From assembly GCA_025201345.1 (NCBI GenBank), contig JAIXMG010000039.1:186001-250000 (forward strand): a stretch of DNA of 64,000 nucleotides. Reading direction: 5' to 3'. Position 1 is the stretch's first letter, and each line of letters begins with the position of its first letter. The notes beneath the pieces were generated by a model. That model saw only the letters and a program-made list of their open reading frames with translations, was not told where the DNA came from and did no database searches. This document shows, one piece after another, positions 11,376 to 23,954 of this stretch. This DNA is from Thamnidium elegans. Its lineage: Eukaryota > Mucoromycota > Mucoromycetes > Mucorales > Mucoraceae. Both the position numbers and the translations under genes were made by a program.

Positions 11376-13196
11376 ATCCGTAATAAAGTATATATTGTTA
11401 CAATCCGACTTTCTGAGCCTTGAATAAATTATTTATTTAATTTATTCTATACTAAAATTTCGTCACTTCCTGGCTATACTTTACTCTTTTTTTCTTAACA
11501 TATCTTATAAAACTAGTTTCTTAGTACCGTCTGTTTCTCTTCCCGAAAAATCATGAGTAAGAATAACAGATCCTATACAATCTCTTTAAATGTAAAAATC
11601 CTTAAAAATTTCTAATAAAATAAAAGCCAACCAATTTATAACATAATTTTCTACACAATAACTTGAGTTTATTTTCTTTTATAAAAACATATATTTCTTT
11701 TACTCTTTTTTACCTGACATATTTTATATGTAGGTATCGTTACTATTTCTTTTATCTTTTATATTAGACTGCATATTTATGATATAAGCTCTGTTACTAT
11801 TTTTATCTTTTTCTTTTTCTTTATAAACGTTTAGTTTATACCTTTCTACTATAATTGGACAACTTAAAACCTGGCGCTACTTAACATTTATTGAACTTTT
11901 ATAAAAAATATCTATTGCTTAATCATTTTGTCGTAGTCATAAAACAGTAATAGTCACAAAGTGATATAAAAAGAACAATATTCTAATTAATAAACTTTAT
12001 CTATCTTTTAACCTTTTTAATTATACTTTTGGTTTTATCTTAGAACTCATAGTAACAAAAGAGTAATAACCACCAGTCGAGGCACGACAATCGACTCGTC
12101 TTGTCACAGTTAAAATTGAATAAGCTGTGTACTACTTCAATTTAGATATAAATTACTTTAAAATATAAACTCAATAAAAGATCTCTTTTTACTACTGTTA
12201 CAAATGGAGTCGTGGTTATTTGTAATATAGATAATAAGTAAAGTATAAAATAAAAGATATTATTTTATAAGTTCAATAAATTGAAAGTGAGCACCAGGTT
12301 TATAGTTGTCCAACTAAGAGAATGTATTATATAAAGATATAATACGTAGAGAAATAAAAATAAAAGAATAATAAGTTTTACAGAGAATTATATAATAAAA
12401 GAATATAATTCAAGGGATCTTTATAAGTAAGAAACTGAAAAAATAGAGTATAAAATATAGGTGAAAAATAAGATGAGATTTATTTAATAAATAAAATTAT
12501 GTGGTATTTATATTCAAAAGTGTCGGTCAGGACATCCTTTAAATCTTGTAAAATATCTTTGATATCAGGAATAAATATGTTCCTTTTGATTCTAAAATGT
12601 TTGTAATGGATAAACTTTCTAAACTAAATGTGTTGTTTTTGATCTAGTTGACTAATAATATAAATAAATTGATGTTTTTACCATCAGAAAGAACTAAAAG
12701 GTATTGTAAAAATAAAAAATAAGTGGATGGAGTAACATATCTGATGTTAAATGAAGGATAAACTTTGAATAATAGTGTAGATATATGATATAAAAAGGAT
12801 AATAAAGGATAATTGACTAGAAAGTGTAACGGAAACTGAGATTAAGAATAAAAAGTAACTAATAAACTGAAATAAAAATGGAGAATAAAATAAAGAATAA
12901 TTGCACTAAAAGAAAAAGGGGTAATTTTGGTTCTAGAATTAAAAGTAATGAAAATGTGTAACAGAAGAAAATAAAAGAGACTTATTGAAAAGTGATGTGA
13001 TAATAAACGGAGTGAAATAATATTTGTTCAGGTTTAAAAATAGGGCTTTAAACTTGTACGATATTCTTCGATTCGTAACACTACTATACATTTATTACTA
13101 TAAGACTGATCTATTAAAATAACTCTGACAGTCTCAAAAAAAGGTCCACGTCGCATAATATATTACCCGTAAAACAGCAAAAATAAGAAAAATGAA
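11376..13196. other. Gene-poor AT-rich region
   Basis: About 1.8 kb downstream of the cyclase gene with no open frame that reads like a protein on either strand. The only structure seen is the diverged inverted repeat at 11855-12313. Very low GC and abundant TAATA/TTTTA words suggest old, degenerated sequence. Confidence 0.6.
11855..12313. repeat. Diverged inverted repeat (possible old MITE or fold-back)
   Basis: TTGGACAACTTAAAACCTGG followed by CGCT at 11855-11878 recurs inverted at 12290-12313 with 3 mismatches in 24. Similarity continues inward (ATTTATTGAACTT on the left, AAGTTCAATAAAT on the right) and more weakly outward. The arms enclose about 410 bp with no coding potential. Confidence 0.4.
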
Positions 13197-13221
13197 TGCG
13201 GCTAAAGTGGATCGAACACCT

Positions 13222-13253
<32 letters not shown>

Positions 13254-13269
13254 GCTGAGCTATACCCGC
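13197..13269 (-). tRNA. tRNA-Phe (anticodon GAA)
   Basis: The reverse complement of 13197-13269 folds as a 73-nt tRNA. The acceptor is GCGGGTA with TAGCCGC and discriminator A. The D arm is GCTCAGCTGGGAGAGC, the anticodon stem-loop TCAGA-CTGAAGA-TCTGA carries GAA at the anticodon, and the T arm is AGGTG-TTCGATC-CACTT. Sequence and loops closely match eukaryotic tRNA-Phe, and there is no intron. One acceptor pair (5-68) would be G-G, an unusual mismatch. The gene stands alone in a gene-poor stretch. Confidence 0.9.
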
Positions 13270-14070
13270 TTATATGTCTGTCACATCTTTTAAAATTATA
13301 TAAGCATTACTATATAAGGAAAAACGTGATATCCACGTTGAACAAACATGATTGGATAAAACAATATTTAGAGATTATATCTTTTATTTTACTTTGATAT
13401 TTTAAATAAATAAGCTTTTACTTAGAATTATATTTTATAACTTGGTTTTGACATTATGTTCTTGGACAGAAACACTTCGGATTTGAAAAGATAATCGTTT
13501 ACTACAGGAATTATAATAGAACATCCAATACTAGTTATTTATAACTTTAATACTATTTATCGATACTATCTTCAAGTCTCTGGCAAAGATAAATGAGGAA
13601 CAATAGCTATCAATTTCACAAACAACTACCGTAATTTATCATGTCTTTCATATATCATAATATTATATCACCATTATAATAAAAGGGCGGTACGCTTGTA
13701 GAAAGGGGTGTTTTGGCCAATCATAATGCTTAACCACTGTAAGTTAGCCAATGGTAGTGCCTGAAACCGCTGTAAGTTTTTTTCTAAACTAAATATTTGT
13801 TTTAAACAAATACAATTATCTTTGACAACAAATAACGTTTCTATTGTAAGTATTAAAAGAACTTAGTGTACTATCTTCTTTAATTTTTATCTCTTTACTG
13901 TTAATTTCTTTTTAAATATGTTTGGTAGCAACACCTCTAAAAAAATGAAGGTATTTCTAAAAAGAAACTAGTGTGGAGAAATACTTTTGATTTAACACAG
14001 AAAAAATTAATAAAAACAAGTGAATAAGATTAAAAGTCTAATAACGTTTATTTCTTATTTTGATTGTAAA
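13270..14070. other. Intergenic region
   Basis: Eight hundred bases with no gene I can support. A short GC-richer patch near 13685-13770 contains two direct CCAAT-type words and two direct copies of a short ACC(A/G)CTGTAAG motif, but no adjacent coding start was found for it to control. Confidence 0.5.
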
Positions 14071-15830
14071 AATTAATCCCGGTCAAACGGATTGCTAACT
14101 ATGATTTCTTATTTATAGTCTTTTGCAGTAGTGGTTACGCTATTGTGATTGATCGTTACATTTTGATTTGATCTAGTGGCTTCTATAGTCTGAGGATCTT
14201 GATTTCTAGATCCTGTGCTTTTTTTATATAAGGTTCATTTCGATACCTAACGTATGTTATGTTTTATAATCGATGAGTTCATCGATTATTATATATTTTA
14301 TTTTATGTGTGATTTTACCACACCATCTACCTGACACTTTTCACCACAATCATCCCGATTACAAACTTTACAAATGTTTCTTCTTTTTTTTTATAGGTGG
14401 TGCTAGCACTGCGGAAGGCGAGCCATTTGGCGCTAAAATCCTTATAGTGGTAGTGACGAGATATTTACCAACGAAACTATCTCCAGAAGTGATTCCGCCA
14501 ATCTCTCCATCAAATACTTCGAATTCAACATAGTTATATCACTAACATTACTGAATTTTGGATATATTCGTCATAACTTCCAGTTCCCTTTTCAGCTTTC
14601 TCATTTTCAATAATAGTCTGATTCAAAATATTATCCTATTTTTATATGTTAGTACCTCTACTAAATATTTCAAGTTTTTTTTATATTTTTATTGTTGCTT
14701 CTTCAGCAATATTTAATTCGGTAGAATCATCATTATCTGCACTATTCTAAGGTAGACACATCAATGTATGAGAATGCTACATGTTGAATATATATATATA
14801 TATATAAATATCATTGATCTGCTTACTATTGTTGCATTTAAGCTTAAAATGCCAAAGTAGTTTTATTTTTTTTAATATCCCAACATGGGATATCATTATT
14901 TTTTTTTCAAAATTTGTTCCAGATGCTAATGATAGTATCATTATTTGACTTTTAAAGGTTATTTCAGTCGTGGTATCAACAATATACCTGTGAGGATCGC
15001 CAATAATTTTTATTTCAGTGTCTTCTTTAAATACACTTTTCTGGATTTGGTCTTGTTAGTTTTAGAATTAATGAGATAATACCTTTCACAAGCTTGGTTC
15101 GAGGAGCTTCATAGGATGTATGAGAAATAAGCTCTATAAATTCACTATCTAACATTATATCAGTTTTAGAGTTACTGGCAAAGTTGGTAAGAGTATAGAT
15201 TGTAAAAGGCTGTAACGAGAGACTGTAAATATTCCAAATACTCTTGCAAAGAAAAATGTACTTTATTGACTAGCTTTCGAGCGTAGTTGTTTAATATGAA
15301 TAATGGGATATTTACCTATAGAAAGTGGTTCATCATTGGTAGTTTCTAGAAGATTGATTGAAATTTTTACCAATGTCGTTGATAAAAAAACGCAGATGTC
15401 AGAAGAAGAGCTGAAACTTTTCGTTGACGCACCGACTTCAGGGGAAACCTTACTTGTATCAGTTCAGGTACTAGAAATAGACAAAGCATTACATGTGTTT
15501 TTGAGCTAATAATCAGTTTTTCGGAACTGCCATAATTTATTTTTTGCAATCTTTAAGTTATCCAGGTACTGGGGCGAAGCATCCAGACTAGAGACATGTT
15601 TTTTTTCGATAGTTTCGAAGAAATCTCGAACAATATGCTGTGCCAGCTGCTTAAGCGGGGGAAGCTAGAATAAATCTGGTGCCGAGAACCAAGGTATCGG
15701 GAGCGGAGACACAGATAATGCTTGTATTTTTATGTTATCATTTTTATCATTGCTGAATCCTTCAGCCGCAACAAACTCAAAAAAGTTTATATACTAACCT
15801 TAATTGGTACCAAACTGTAGGGTTTTCTTA
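14070..15830 (-). pseudogene. Decayed or intron-rich minus-strand coding region, unrecognised
   Basis: The reverse complement contains a run of protein-like segments in consistent order. About 15720-15560 gives ..GVSAPD..TRFILASP.. and ..IEKKHVSSLDASPQYLDNLK... About 15330-15100 gives ..NYARKLVNKVHFSLQEYLEY.. and ..SEFIELISHTSYEAPRTKLV... About 15045-14910 gives ..EDTEIKIIGDPHRYIVDTTT... About 14530-14400 gives ..VEFEVFDGEIGGITSGDSFV.., and 14230-14110 a Ser/Thr/Asn-rich tail. A plausible 55-bp GT-AG intron separates two of them near 15365-15310, but stops and apparent frameshifts interrupt others. No domain was recognised. Because the 15.64-15.72 kb block matches the relic at 4.9 kb, this is probably a degraded member of a repeated family. 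Confidence 0.4.
15639..15715 (-). repeat. Dispersed coding-type repeat, copy 2
   Basis: The inverse-orientation partner of 4905-4998. Its reverse complement begins GTGTCTCCGCTCCCGATACC and translates to GVSAPD-equivalent residues followed by TRFILASP, then an in-frame stop. About 17 of the 21 or so differences from copy 1 are transitions. Confidence 0.65.
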
Positions 15831-16623
15831 GTGTTCTTCTAAGAATATAGATAAATGGTCGGTGTATTTTCCCAGTTTGTTCATTATGGTTACAATGTTG
15901 GACTCTTTGCTTTTATAACATACAACATTTTGAATAATAAAAACCCAATTATCTTGAGTTAAAGAAAAAAAAAAAAGGGAAAATCTTGTACGCGCTCTAT
16001 TTAAACATTCAGAAAATAATGCGACATATTACTTTTTACTTCTCTTTTATACCGTGTGTTAAAAAAAATTGCTAAATATCTATACCATATTAGGGTTGGG
16101 TGGATCACATCTGAATATATTTAACGAGAAGTGTTCTTATGCACGACAGTGGTTCTAAGAGAGCTGTATCTGTTTGTATGGGCATCAGAAAATAAAGGAT
16201 GAAGAAGAAAGTAAATACAAGATATAAGCCCATAAATGTATCATACTTGTATATTGGCATAAAAAAATATACTAAAAAAAACAGTCTATGCTAAGTGAGT
16301 ATATAAAACCGGTATTTGGGTTTCCTATAAAAAAAGCCAGTTAATAGAAACTGCTATTCGATTTTAAAAATCTAAAACATGATTTGGGCTTCGTCCTACA
16401 TATGATATAATCCCCGCATTTTAATCCAAAAGTAGATGTAAGGAAACAAAAAAAAAATTAATTCCGCGTACTCACACGAACCTGATAAAGTAAATTGTGA
16501 TTAAGAACGTTTATTAAATATAGAAAGCCTTGGTGTAAGGGAAATAATAAAATATACTTTAAGGATGTGTGAGTAGTTGAAAATATTTAAAAAAAAAGTA
16601 AAGAATTATAATACAATGTTACT
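15831..16623. other. Intergenic region downstream of the permease gene
   Basis: About 0.8 kb with no supportable gene on either strand. It probably includes the 3' untranslated region and terminator of the minus-strand permease. A poly-A-rich patch lies near 15960-15980. Confidence 0.5.
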
Positions 16624-19006
16624 TTATGTAACCACAATAACAAATTGTTTCCAAGCCTTCTTATACCAAGGACCTTTAATCTTTTCTCTATCAGCATCTC
16701 TATCGACATATAAAGATGCATCGGCACGACCTGTAACGATATCAATTTTACTAATGGGAATCATCTTGGATCGAGAATAAATCTTGAGACTAATAAAGAG
16801 AATAGCACATACAATAAGACCACCATAATTACCAATTAAACCGACAGGGTCTGCAGGTTTAAAGTAAGAGTAACCTGCCATCAAGGCAATTACAACACAA
16901 GCAATCATACCGAACAAATCACCGAAAGGATGGAAAGGCGTAGTAATAGGAAGATCTTTTATGCTAAGACCTTGGTATTTGATAGCTTTACGGAAACGAT
17001 AATGAGCGAAACAGATACCACCCCAGGTAACAAAACCGGCAACACCAGAGAGTTTAGTAAGTACAATAAAAAGAGCCTTACCAGGAATAAAAGAAGTAGC
17101 GAAGGTAACGAGACTAATGAGGGCAGTACAGATCAATGAATAAGTAGGGACACCTCTTTTAGAAATATAGGCTGTAACGCAGGAAAAAAAATAGATAAGG
17201 TTAATATTAATTCAGAATCGTGTTTTTCGTGTAACTTACAAAGTTTAGGGTGTGCGAGCCCTTCATTAGATAAAGCACAGAGCATACGAGAACTTACATA
17301 CATGCCACTATTGGCGCAAGAAAGAACCTATCAAATAGTAATATTTCAATATCTACTTTTTTTACCTGATGTTAAATATTTCACTTACTGTGATAAGAAT
17401 AACTGCATTCATAATATGTGCGACACTAGATAAACCGGCCTTTTCGAAGACAATTGTAAAAGGAGAGACGATAACAGATGAAGAACCACTCAAATTTCTT
17501 TTGTCAGTAGAAGGAATGATCATACCCATAATAAAGACTAGACAGTTATAAAAAAAAATGGGCGAATATAAATGTTAGTCGTACGAAACTAGATAGAGTT
17601 TTTTTCTTATTTTGTTAAACTACACACCTGACCCAAGATAAAAGATAATGATACGCCAGAATACATTTTTGATCGCACGAGGTACTTGCTAATAAAACAA
17701 AGCAATTTAAGTTAGATACTAGGTTACAAAAATGACGTAAAATTATACGTGATTTTTTCTCACCTTGAGCGGATTCTCACATTCACCTGCTGTAATACCA
17801 ACGATTTCAGTACCTTGCATACTGAAAGATGCCAATACAAAGGCATTTACAACCCCTAAAGCACCATCCTTGGAAAATGCTCCTGGATCATTCCAATACT
17901 TGAATCCGTATACTTCATGAGGGGTAGTGTTACTATTTATGAAAAGTTCATTAGATCAGAATATTACTTGTATTATTAATGCTATGTGTATTACCCAATA
18001 AGACCACCGGAAGTGACGCAGCCAACAATAATAAAAATAAGCACAGCCAAGATTTTGATCTTTTGAAAAAATAATCTATTTAGTACACAGGGTCTATACT
18101 TGATTTTGACAATGATTGTGTAATACGTACCACACTGAACCAGTACTCGGCCTCACCATAGCTACGAGCACCAAACATGTTAAGAACAAAGATAATAACT
18201 AACCAAATACCAGACCCTATTTAGAAAATAAAGAAATATATCACATTAGATATACATATATATATATATATATTTAACTTGTTATGGAAATTTAAACTTT
18301 ACATGCCCAAGATGGTACAGCTGTGGTCCAAAACTCCATAACAAGAGGAAGAGCGGTAAGTTCACTAGCAACGATAATGGCCCAACAAGCCCAATAATTA
18401 TAGCCAATTGTTGTACCAAAGGATGTATCTACAAAACGTCTACAAAAGACAGTAAAGGAACCTGAAACCTATAAAAAAACAAATCATGTATGTATGTAAG
18501 TAAATTACGGTAAACATAAGATCAAGTTTCTATATACGTACAGGGATATAAGTAGCCATTTCACCCAAGGAAAAAGTAACCCAGAAGACAATAAAACCAA
18601 TGATACCGTAAGCGATCAAGGCACCAGCGGGACCTAGTTAATCAATAGATGTTAATATTATCGCGTTGTATACAACGGATATAGTAAAGGCTTACCAGCA
18701 GCTGCCAAATTTGCACCAGCAGAAAGGAAAAGACCTTGACCAATAACACCGCCAAGCGAAATCATCTAATAATATGCTTTAGTATATAAGAATACACCCA
18801 CACATATATATATATATATGCGAAGATTAACTTACAGCCAAATGACGAGCCTTCAAAGTTCTTTTCAACTGGGGTTTCTGTTCCTGTTGACTTTCGAGAT
18901 AGCTATCTCTGTCACTTTCATCAGACAAATTTTCAACCTTCGTTTCTTCTTTTTGAGAGTATATGGAAGGAGATCGACCATCTATCTCTCTTTTTTCTGA
19001 ATCCAT
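16624..19006 (-). CDS. Amino-acid permease (fungal YAT/APC superfamily)
   Basis: About eleven exons, beginning at ATG 19006 with an acidic hydrophilic N-terminus ([20 protein letters not shown]..) and the first donor at 18835. The second exon opens [20 protein letters not shown], the hallmark first membrane helix of APC permeases. Later exons give [72 protein letters not shown] and the C-terminal [15 protein letters not shown], all typical of fungal general amino-acid permeases (GAP1/DIP5/AGP type). About 12 transmembrane helices are expected, in the plasma membrane, for proton-coupled amino-acid uptake. The last exon (ending TAA at 16624) codes for a long hydrophilic tail after two helices. 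Intron ends between 17140 and 18770 are approximate. Substrate range cannot be read from sequence. Confidence 0.85.
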
Positions 19007-19410
19007 TTTTAAAGTTTTATAAATTGGAAAATAAAGAAGATTGAAATCAAAAAGAAATCGAATCTATATTTATATTCCTAAAAAAAACATTTATTATTTT
19101 TGATTAAGTTTAGAGCGTACTTAATTTACTCTCACGCATTAACAAATATGTAAGATCACGAATTATCATAAAATCACAAAAAGGTAAATACGGTCCTGTA
19201 AAGCCGACAGCCCACTTCTTCCTTTCTTTGTAGCTCCCATGATTGTTTGAGCACAATGTGACGTAAATCAACGCTTTAACGATTTCGTCTTGCTCTTTTT
19301 TTTATAAATTTATATTTTCATGTCATACTATGTTTAAAAAGGGAAGCAGGTTCCTTTTTTTTGCTCATGATTTAAAATACGCGAACAAGATTACTTTTAT
19401 GGTATAGTCG

Positions 19411-19444
<34 letters not shown>

Positions 19445-21177
19445 ATAAATATATTCTGGGATACATTATGAAATACTTATCTTAAATGTATGATACCATT
19501 CTTATCTTTTTTCATTTTGGGAGTCAACAGATATGTATCAACGTCCCTTTTCTATTAAATTACTTTTTTAGGGTACGCAAATGTCATTTGAAAACTCAAA
19601 TATTGTATAAAGTACATTTACTCCCACGTACACAATTTACCCTCAATATGATATATGCGATGAAAAACTAATTTTTTAAAACACCGGAATCTTGATCTCC
19701 ATTTTTTTGTACATAAGCAAAAAATAACATGCAAGTAATAGTATCACGTGTATTTTTTTTCTTTCTAAAAAAAAAACCTTGTTATATATATCTCGTACAA
19801 AGATAAGTATTTAACGCACACTGTCAATATCTAAACCCAATCAAAAAACCTTTTGATTGTTTAAAGAACGATCGTCAAACAAAATACAGCGTATGGGTCA
19901 TATCTTTTAAACCAATAACCAGTGTTGTGAATTTAAAAAAAAAAAAATAGTATCACAGAGAGTACAAAATCTTAAAGAAGTAAAGTAAGAAAGCTAAACT
20001 CATTTTGCTTACAAGTTAATTTATCAAAGGGGGTTTTTTTTGTGTATGAATAAAAGTATGGTTTAATGAATTATTTATATGTATTCTTAATTTTTTTTGT
20101 CCCGTCTCTCGGTCTTTGATACCTCGTATATATTACAAGTTGTTGGCAAGATAGTTCTATGTAAATTGAATACTTGGGATCTACAATACGTTAGCAACCT
20201 AATTGTAGTATAGTGAAATCGAGTTGTTTGATAATACTGTACTAAAAGAATAGCCATCCCTTGAATCTGTCTTTTTTATATGGATCAAATATAGGATCTA
20301 AATAAGACAATCATTTTTTAACTGTCAGAAAACTACTGGTTCATTTTTCAAAAAAGAAAAAGAAAAGCTAACTGTAAACACTCTATCTAACGAATTGAAG
20401 AGTGGTAATATAAACAATTTAGTCTAGTCGAGAAGAACAACCAAATATATAAGGTGATTTAAAGAGAGGAGCCTTTGATTAATAATAGTTGTTATTTTAT
20501 CAAAGTTAGCAATCCATTTTTTTTTAAAGAAAAGATCGCGATATTAAAATACAGTATTGATTCTTTCTTAATCGTATCTGTTCAATTGATATTTTTTGTC
20601 TCCTGATTAAAAACGCATTTTTTTACTAGTGTATATGGTTCTTGTGAATTTTTCTTTCTAGTCCTAAACCAAAAAATAACCTTTTGATTTGTAACATAGG
20701 AGGCATTTTTATGTCATTTGTTTAAAATTCGATCTAAGTTTACTTTTGATTTGGCTGTATGAAATATATTCTTTTTCTCACGAGAATGATAACAACAATA
20801 GGATTTTTTTTTTTTTTTTTTTTTTTTGGGGATTCAGGTACATAGGGAATTATGTGTTTTACGCCCTGGTTGAAATGAATTACCTGTTGAAATGAATTAC
20901 CTGTTGAAATGAATTACCTGTTGAAATGAATTACCTATTGGAATAAATTGTACTATATATTTTTTTTACAGTAATAATTATCCACGGCAAAAATAAATAA
21001 TAATTCAATTGAATGATAGGGTAAATTTACCATGGATACAGTTCCTTTTTTTCTTGTGTGTCAAGCAAAAAGTACTTTACACGCGTAATATGAACGCGTT
21101 ATAAAGCGGTGCTTATAATCGATTAGGAGGTGTAAATATTTTTTTTTTCTTTTTCATAACACCAAAAAAAAAAAAAA
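19007..21177. other. Divergent intergenic region between permease and RAD21 genes
   Basis: About 2.2 kb with no open frame resembling a protein. It holds both promoters, two long T tracts (19412-19437 and 20801-20827), and the 17-bp tandem repeat at 20870-20950. No mobile element was recognised. Confidence 0.6.
20870..20950. repeat. 17-bp tandem repeat, about 4.7 copies
   Basis: The unit TTGAAATGAATTACCTG is repeated at 20870, 20887 and 20904. A fourth copy at 20921 ends in A, and a diverged partial fifth copy (TTGGAATAAATTG) follows at 20938. The near identity of the units points to recent expansion. It lies about 230 bp upstream of the RAD21 start. Confidence 0.9.
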
Positions 21178-22989
21178 ATGATTTCTGATCAATTAAGAAC
21201 GAATCAAGGGCCTTTAGCTCGTGTTTGGTTAGCCTCTCATTGGGAAAGAAAGATTTCAAAGTCTCAATTCTTACAAACTAATCTTGAAAAGACAATTGGT
21301 ATAAAGAAAAGAAAAGAAAAGTTTTATAATTTTGTTGTTAAGTAAAAAGTGTATAGATGCCATTGCAACTAATCAACAAACTGAACCTATCGCACTTCGT
21401 TTATCTGGCCAGTTGTTGCTTGGTGTTGTTCGTATTTATTCTAGAAAGACTAGATACCTTTTAGAAGATTGTAATGAAGCACTTGTTAAAATTAAATTGG
21501 TAACAAAAATATATACACATTGGTTATTTATTTATTTTAACGGTGCTTTTTTTTTTGTAGGCTTTTAAGAAGGGTGATGTCAATATGCCAGATATTCATC
21601 AATCTGTTGCTAATGTCAATACCATTACTTTGCAAGACAAGTTGACTGAATTCGATATTTTACTCCCTGATCTTCCTTTTAACTCTAGGTAATAATGATA
21701 TATACGCGTGATATCTTACATGTAATTTATTGTTTTTATACACAGCAATAATTTGACCGAACATGACCCTATTTTCGAAAGCCTTGGAGATATTAGCTCT
21801 CAAGATATTACATTGAGTGATATGCAAAACGACTTTAGTTTTGGAAACTGGGAAGTTGGACGTCGTGAAGGTGTTGAAGCAGGACGTCGTGACAATGGCG
21901 CTTTAGCAGATAACGGTATCAATTTGGATAACTTGGAAGGACCACTCAAGGGGTTAACGCTCGATGAAGATAACAACGGTATTCGTAACGACAATGTCGA
22001 TTTCGATTTCGACCTTAATGATAACGTTGATTATGGAGATGACGGCATGTTATTTAACAATAACATTGAATTCAATATGCCTTCTACCAATGATGCAGAT
22101 ATCGAAAATCTTTTGCAAGTTGGTATTGTTGAAGATGAAAACATGTTCGATATTGATAGTGCTATATCTGAACCTGCTGTGCGTAGACGTAAGAGATTGG
22201 TTGTTGATCAAATCACTGAGATTCCTCAAGAAGATCTTCGTAAATATTATGTTGACTCTTCTTCTCTTATTGCTACCAGGGTACGATGATATAATATTGC
22301 AGAATTTACGCGTTAGTTTATAAATATTTTTTTTTTATATTTAGGATGCTAATGTCACAGTTGTTGATAAGGGTAAAGCCCCTGTTCAATTGACACAACC
22401 TTCTGGTGCTACTCTCGGTTCTGAATTAGAATCTTTATTTGCTCGTATGAACAACAAGCGTCGTGCTCCTGTTATTGATAATGATGTTTATAAGCAACCT
22501 CGTCTTGATGATCCTTTCGGTGCTCCTACACCTGGTGCAGCTACTACTAGCTCTGCTTTCCATTTTGATGATGATAATAATGACTATGGAGATGACGATA
22601 ACCTTGCTTTTAACCAAACATCTCTTAACAGATTCGATGTAAGTTGTAAAAAAAAAAAAAAAAAAAAAATAGAATAAAAAAATAGTATGGCTCTAACTTT
22701 TATATAATAGGCAATGAGAGACTTTGACGAATATGATTTATCTATGACTCAAACTACCGACTCATTAAGTCCTCATACCAACGAAACTCTTACCACTATC
22801 AATAACAACTTGGCTACACGTAGCACAGTCAAGTTTGGCGAATTAGCTTCTAGCACATGTAAGAAGGCTGAAGCAGCCAAGTTATTCTATGACATTCTAT
22901 TATTGTCTACCAAGAACAAGGTTAAGGTTAAGCAAGACCGTCCCTTTGGAGAAATTCAAATTAATGCTCCTACGATGCTTGCACATTAA
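21178..22989 (+). CDS. Cohesin alpha-kleisin RAD21/SCC1
   Basis: Six exons: 21178-21298, 21357-21499, 21561-21688, 21746-22280, 22345-22638, 22711-22989. They sum to 1500 nt (499 aa). The N-terminal kleisin domain reads [20 protein letters not shown] and [20 protein letters not shown], matching the SMC3-binding domain of RAD21. The middle is acidic and Asn/Asp-rich with low-complexity segments. The C-terminus ([20 protein letters not shown].., ending INAPTMLAH) is the winged helix that binds SMC1. The protein closes the cohesin ring and is the separase substrate in sister-chromatid cohesion. It is closer to mitotic RAD21 than to REC8, though that distinction is an inference. It is shorter than human RAD21 (631 aa). 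The gene ends 108 bp from the convergent antiporter gene. Confidence 0.93.
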
Positions 22990-23097
22990 ACATTTTAAAT
23001 AAGCATTTTTTCTTTTTTTTCTTTCTGCTCTTGTTACTCCTTTTTTTTATATCATTTTTTTTAAAAAAATAAAAAATACTCTCCAAAACAATAAGTA

Positions 23098-23911
23098 TTA
23101 GTCTAAACCACCTGCTGCAAAATCTGGGTAGTAATAAAAACTAATAGCTATAATAATATAAAGTGAGCACAGCATAAATCCTTCTAACCAATTACTTTTA
23201 CCATCCTACGCTCAAAAAAAAAAAAAGGAGGGGGGGGGGGTTACTAAGTGATGGGAGAGCATACAAATAATTAATATTTACCATGATGAGATAGTTCACC
23301 GTAATGAAGGCAGCAAAAAGTACGGCAGTTTCGTACGTGTTAAAGAATAAACTCATATCTACATTAATTCCCCAACCGACAATGACTATAATGGGGGTCA
23401 CTAGCAAAGCTATTTGCATACTAGAACCTACAGCTACATTTAAAGCCAAGTCTATCTATAAATTGATTTAGCTATATGTATCCTAGAAAAAAAAAAGGGA
23501 AAATTTACTTTGTTTTTATAAGACACGGTCACTGCAGTTACATGTTCAGCGGCATTACCAACAATTGGTAATAAAATTAAGCCGATAGATGTTTCACTAA
23601 TATGCCACTGTTTCACTACATTTTCAATAACAGATACAAGAAACTCGGCGCTAATAGCAACTACTACTGTAATAGCTAACAAGCTTGAAAAAAAAAGTAA
23701 GTATACTGATTGGTTTTAAAGATGTATAAGTACTTACGGTATACTGGCCATCCATCAAGGCATAGAAGGGTTTTCTGCCTCCTCTTCTTCTTCTTCAGGT
23801 GTTTCTTGTACCTCTTGATCTCTTAATCGGATACGGCTAAATTCTCGCTCAATCTTAAAGGCCTCTACTGGTGCTCGTAGGAACTATTCATGTATTTTAG
23901 ATATAAGCATT

Positions 23912-23954
<43 letters not shown>

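Noticed and set aside
16577..17139. Plus-strand open frames under the last permease exon
   Set aside because: They overlap a long hydrophobic permease exon on the minus strand and look like antisense shadows.
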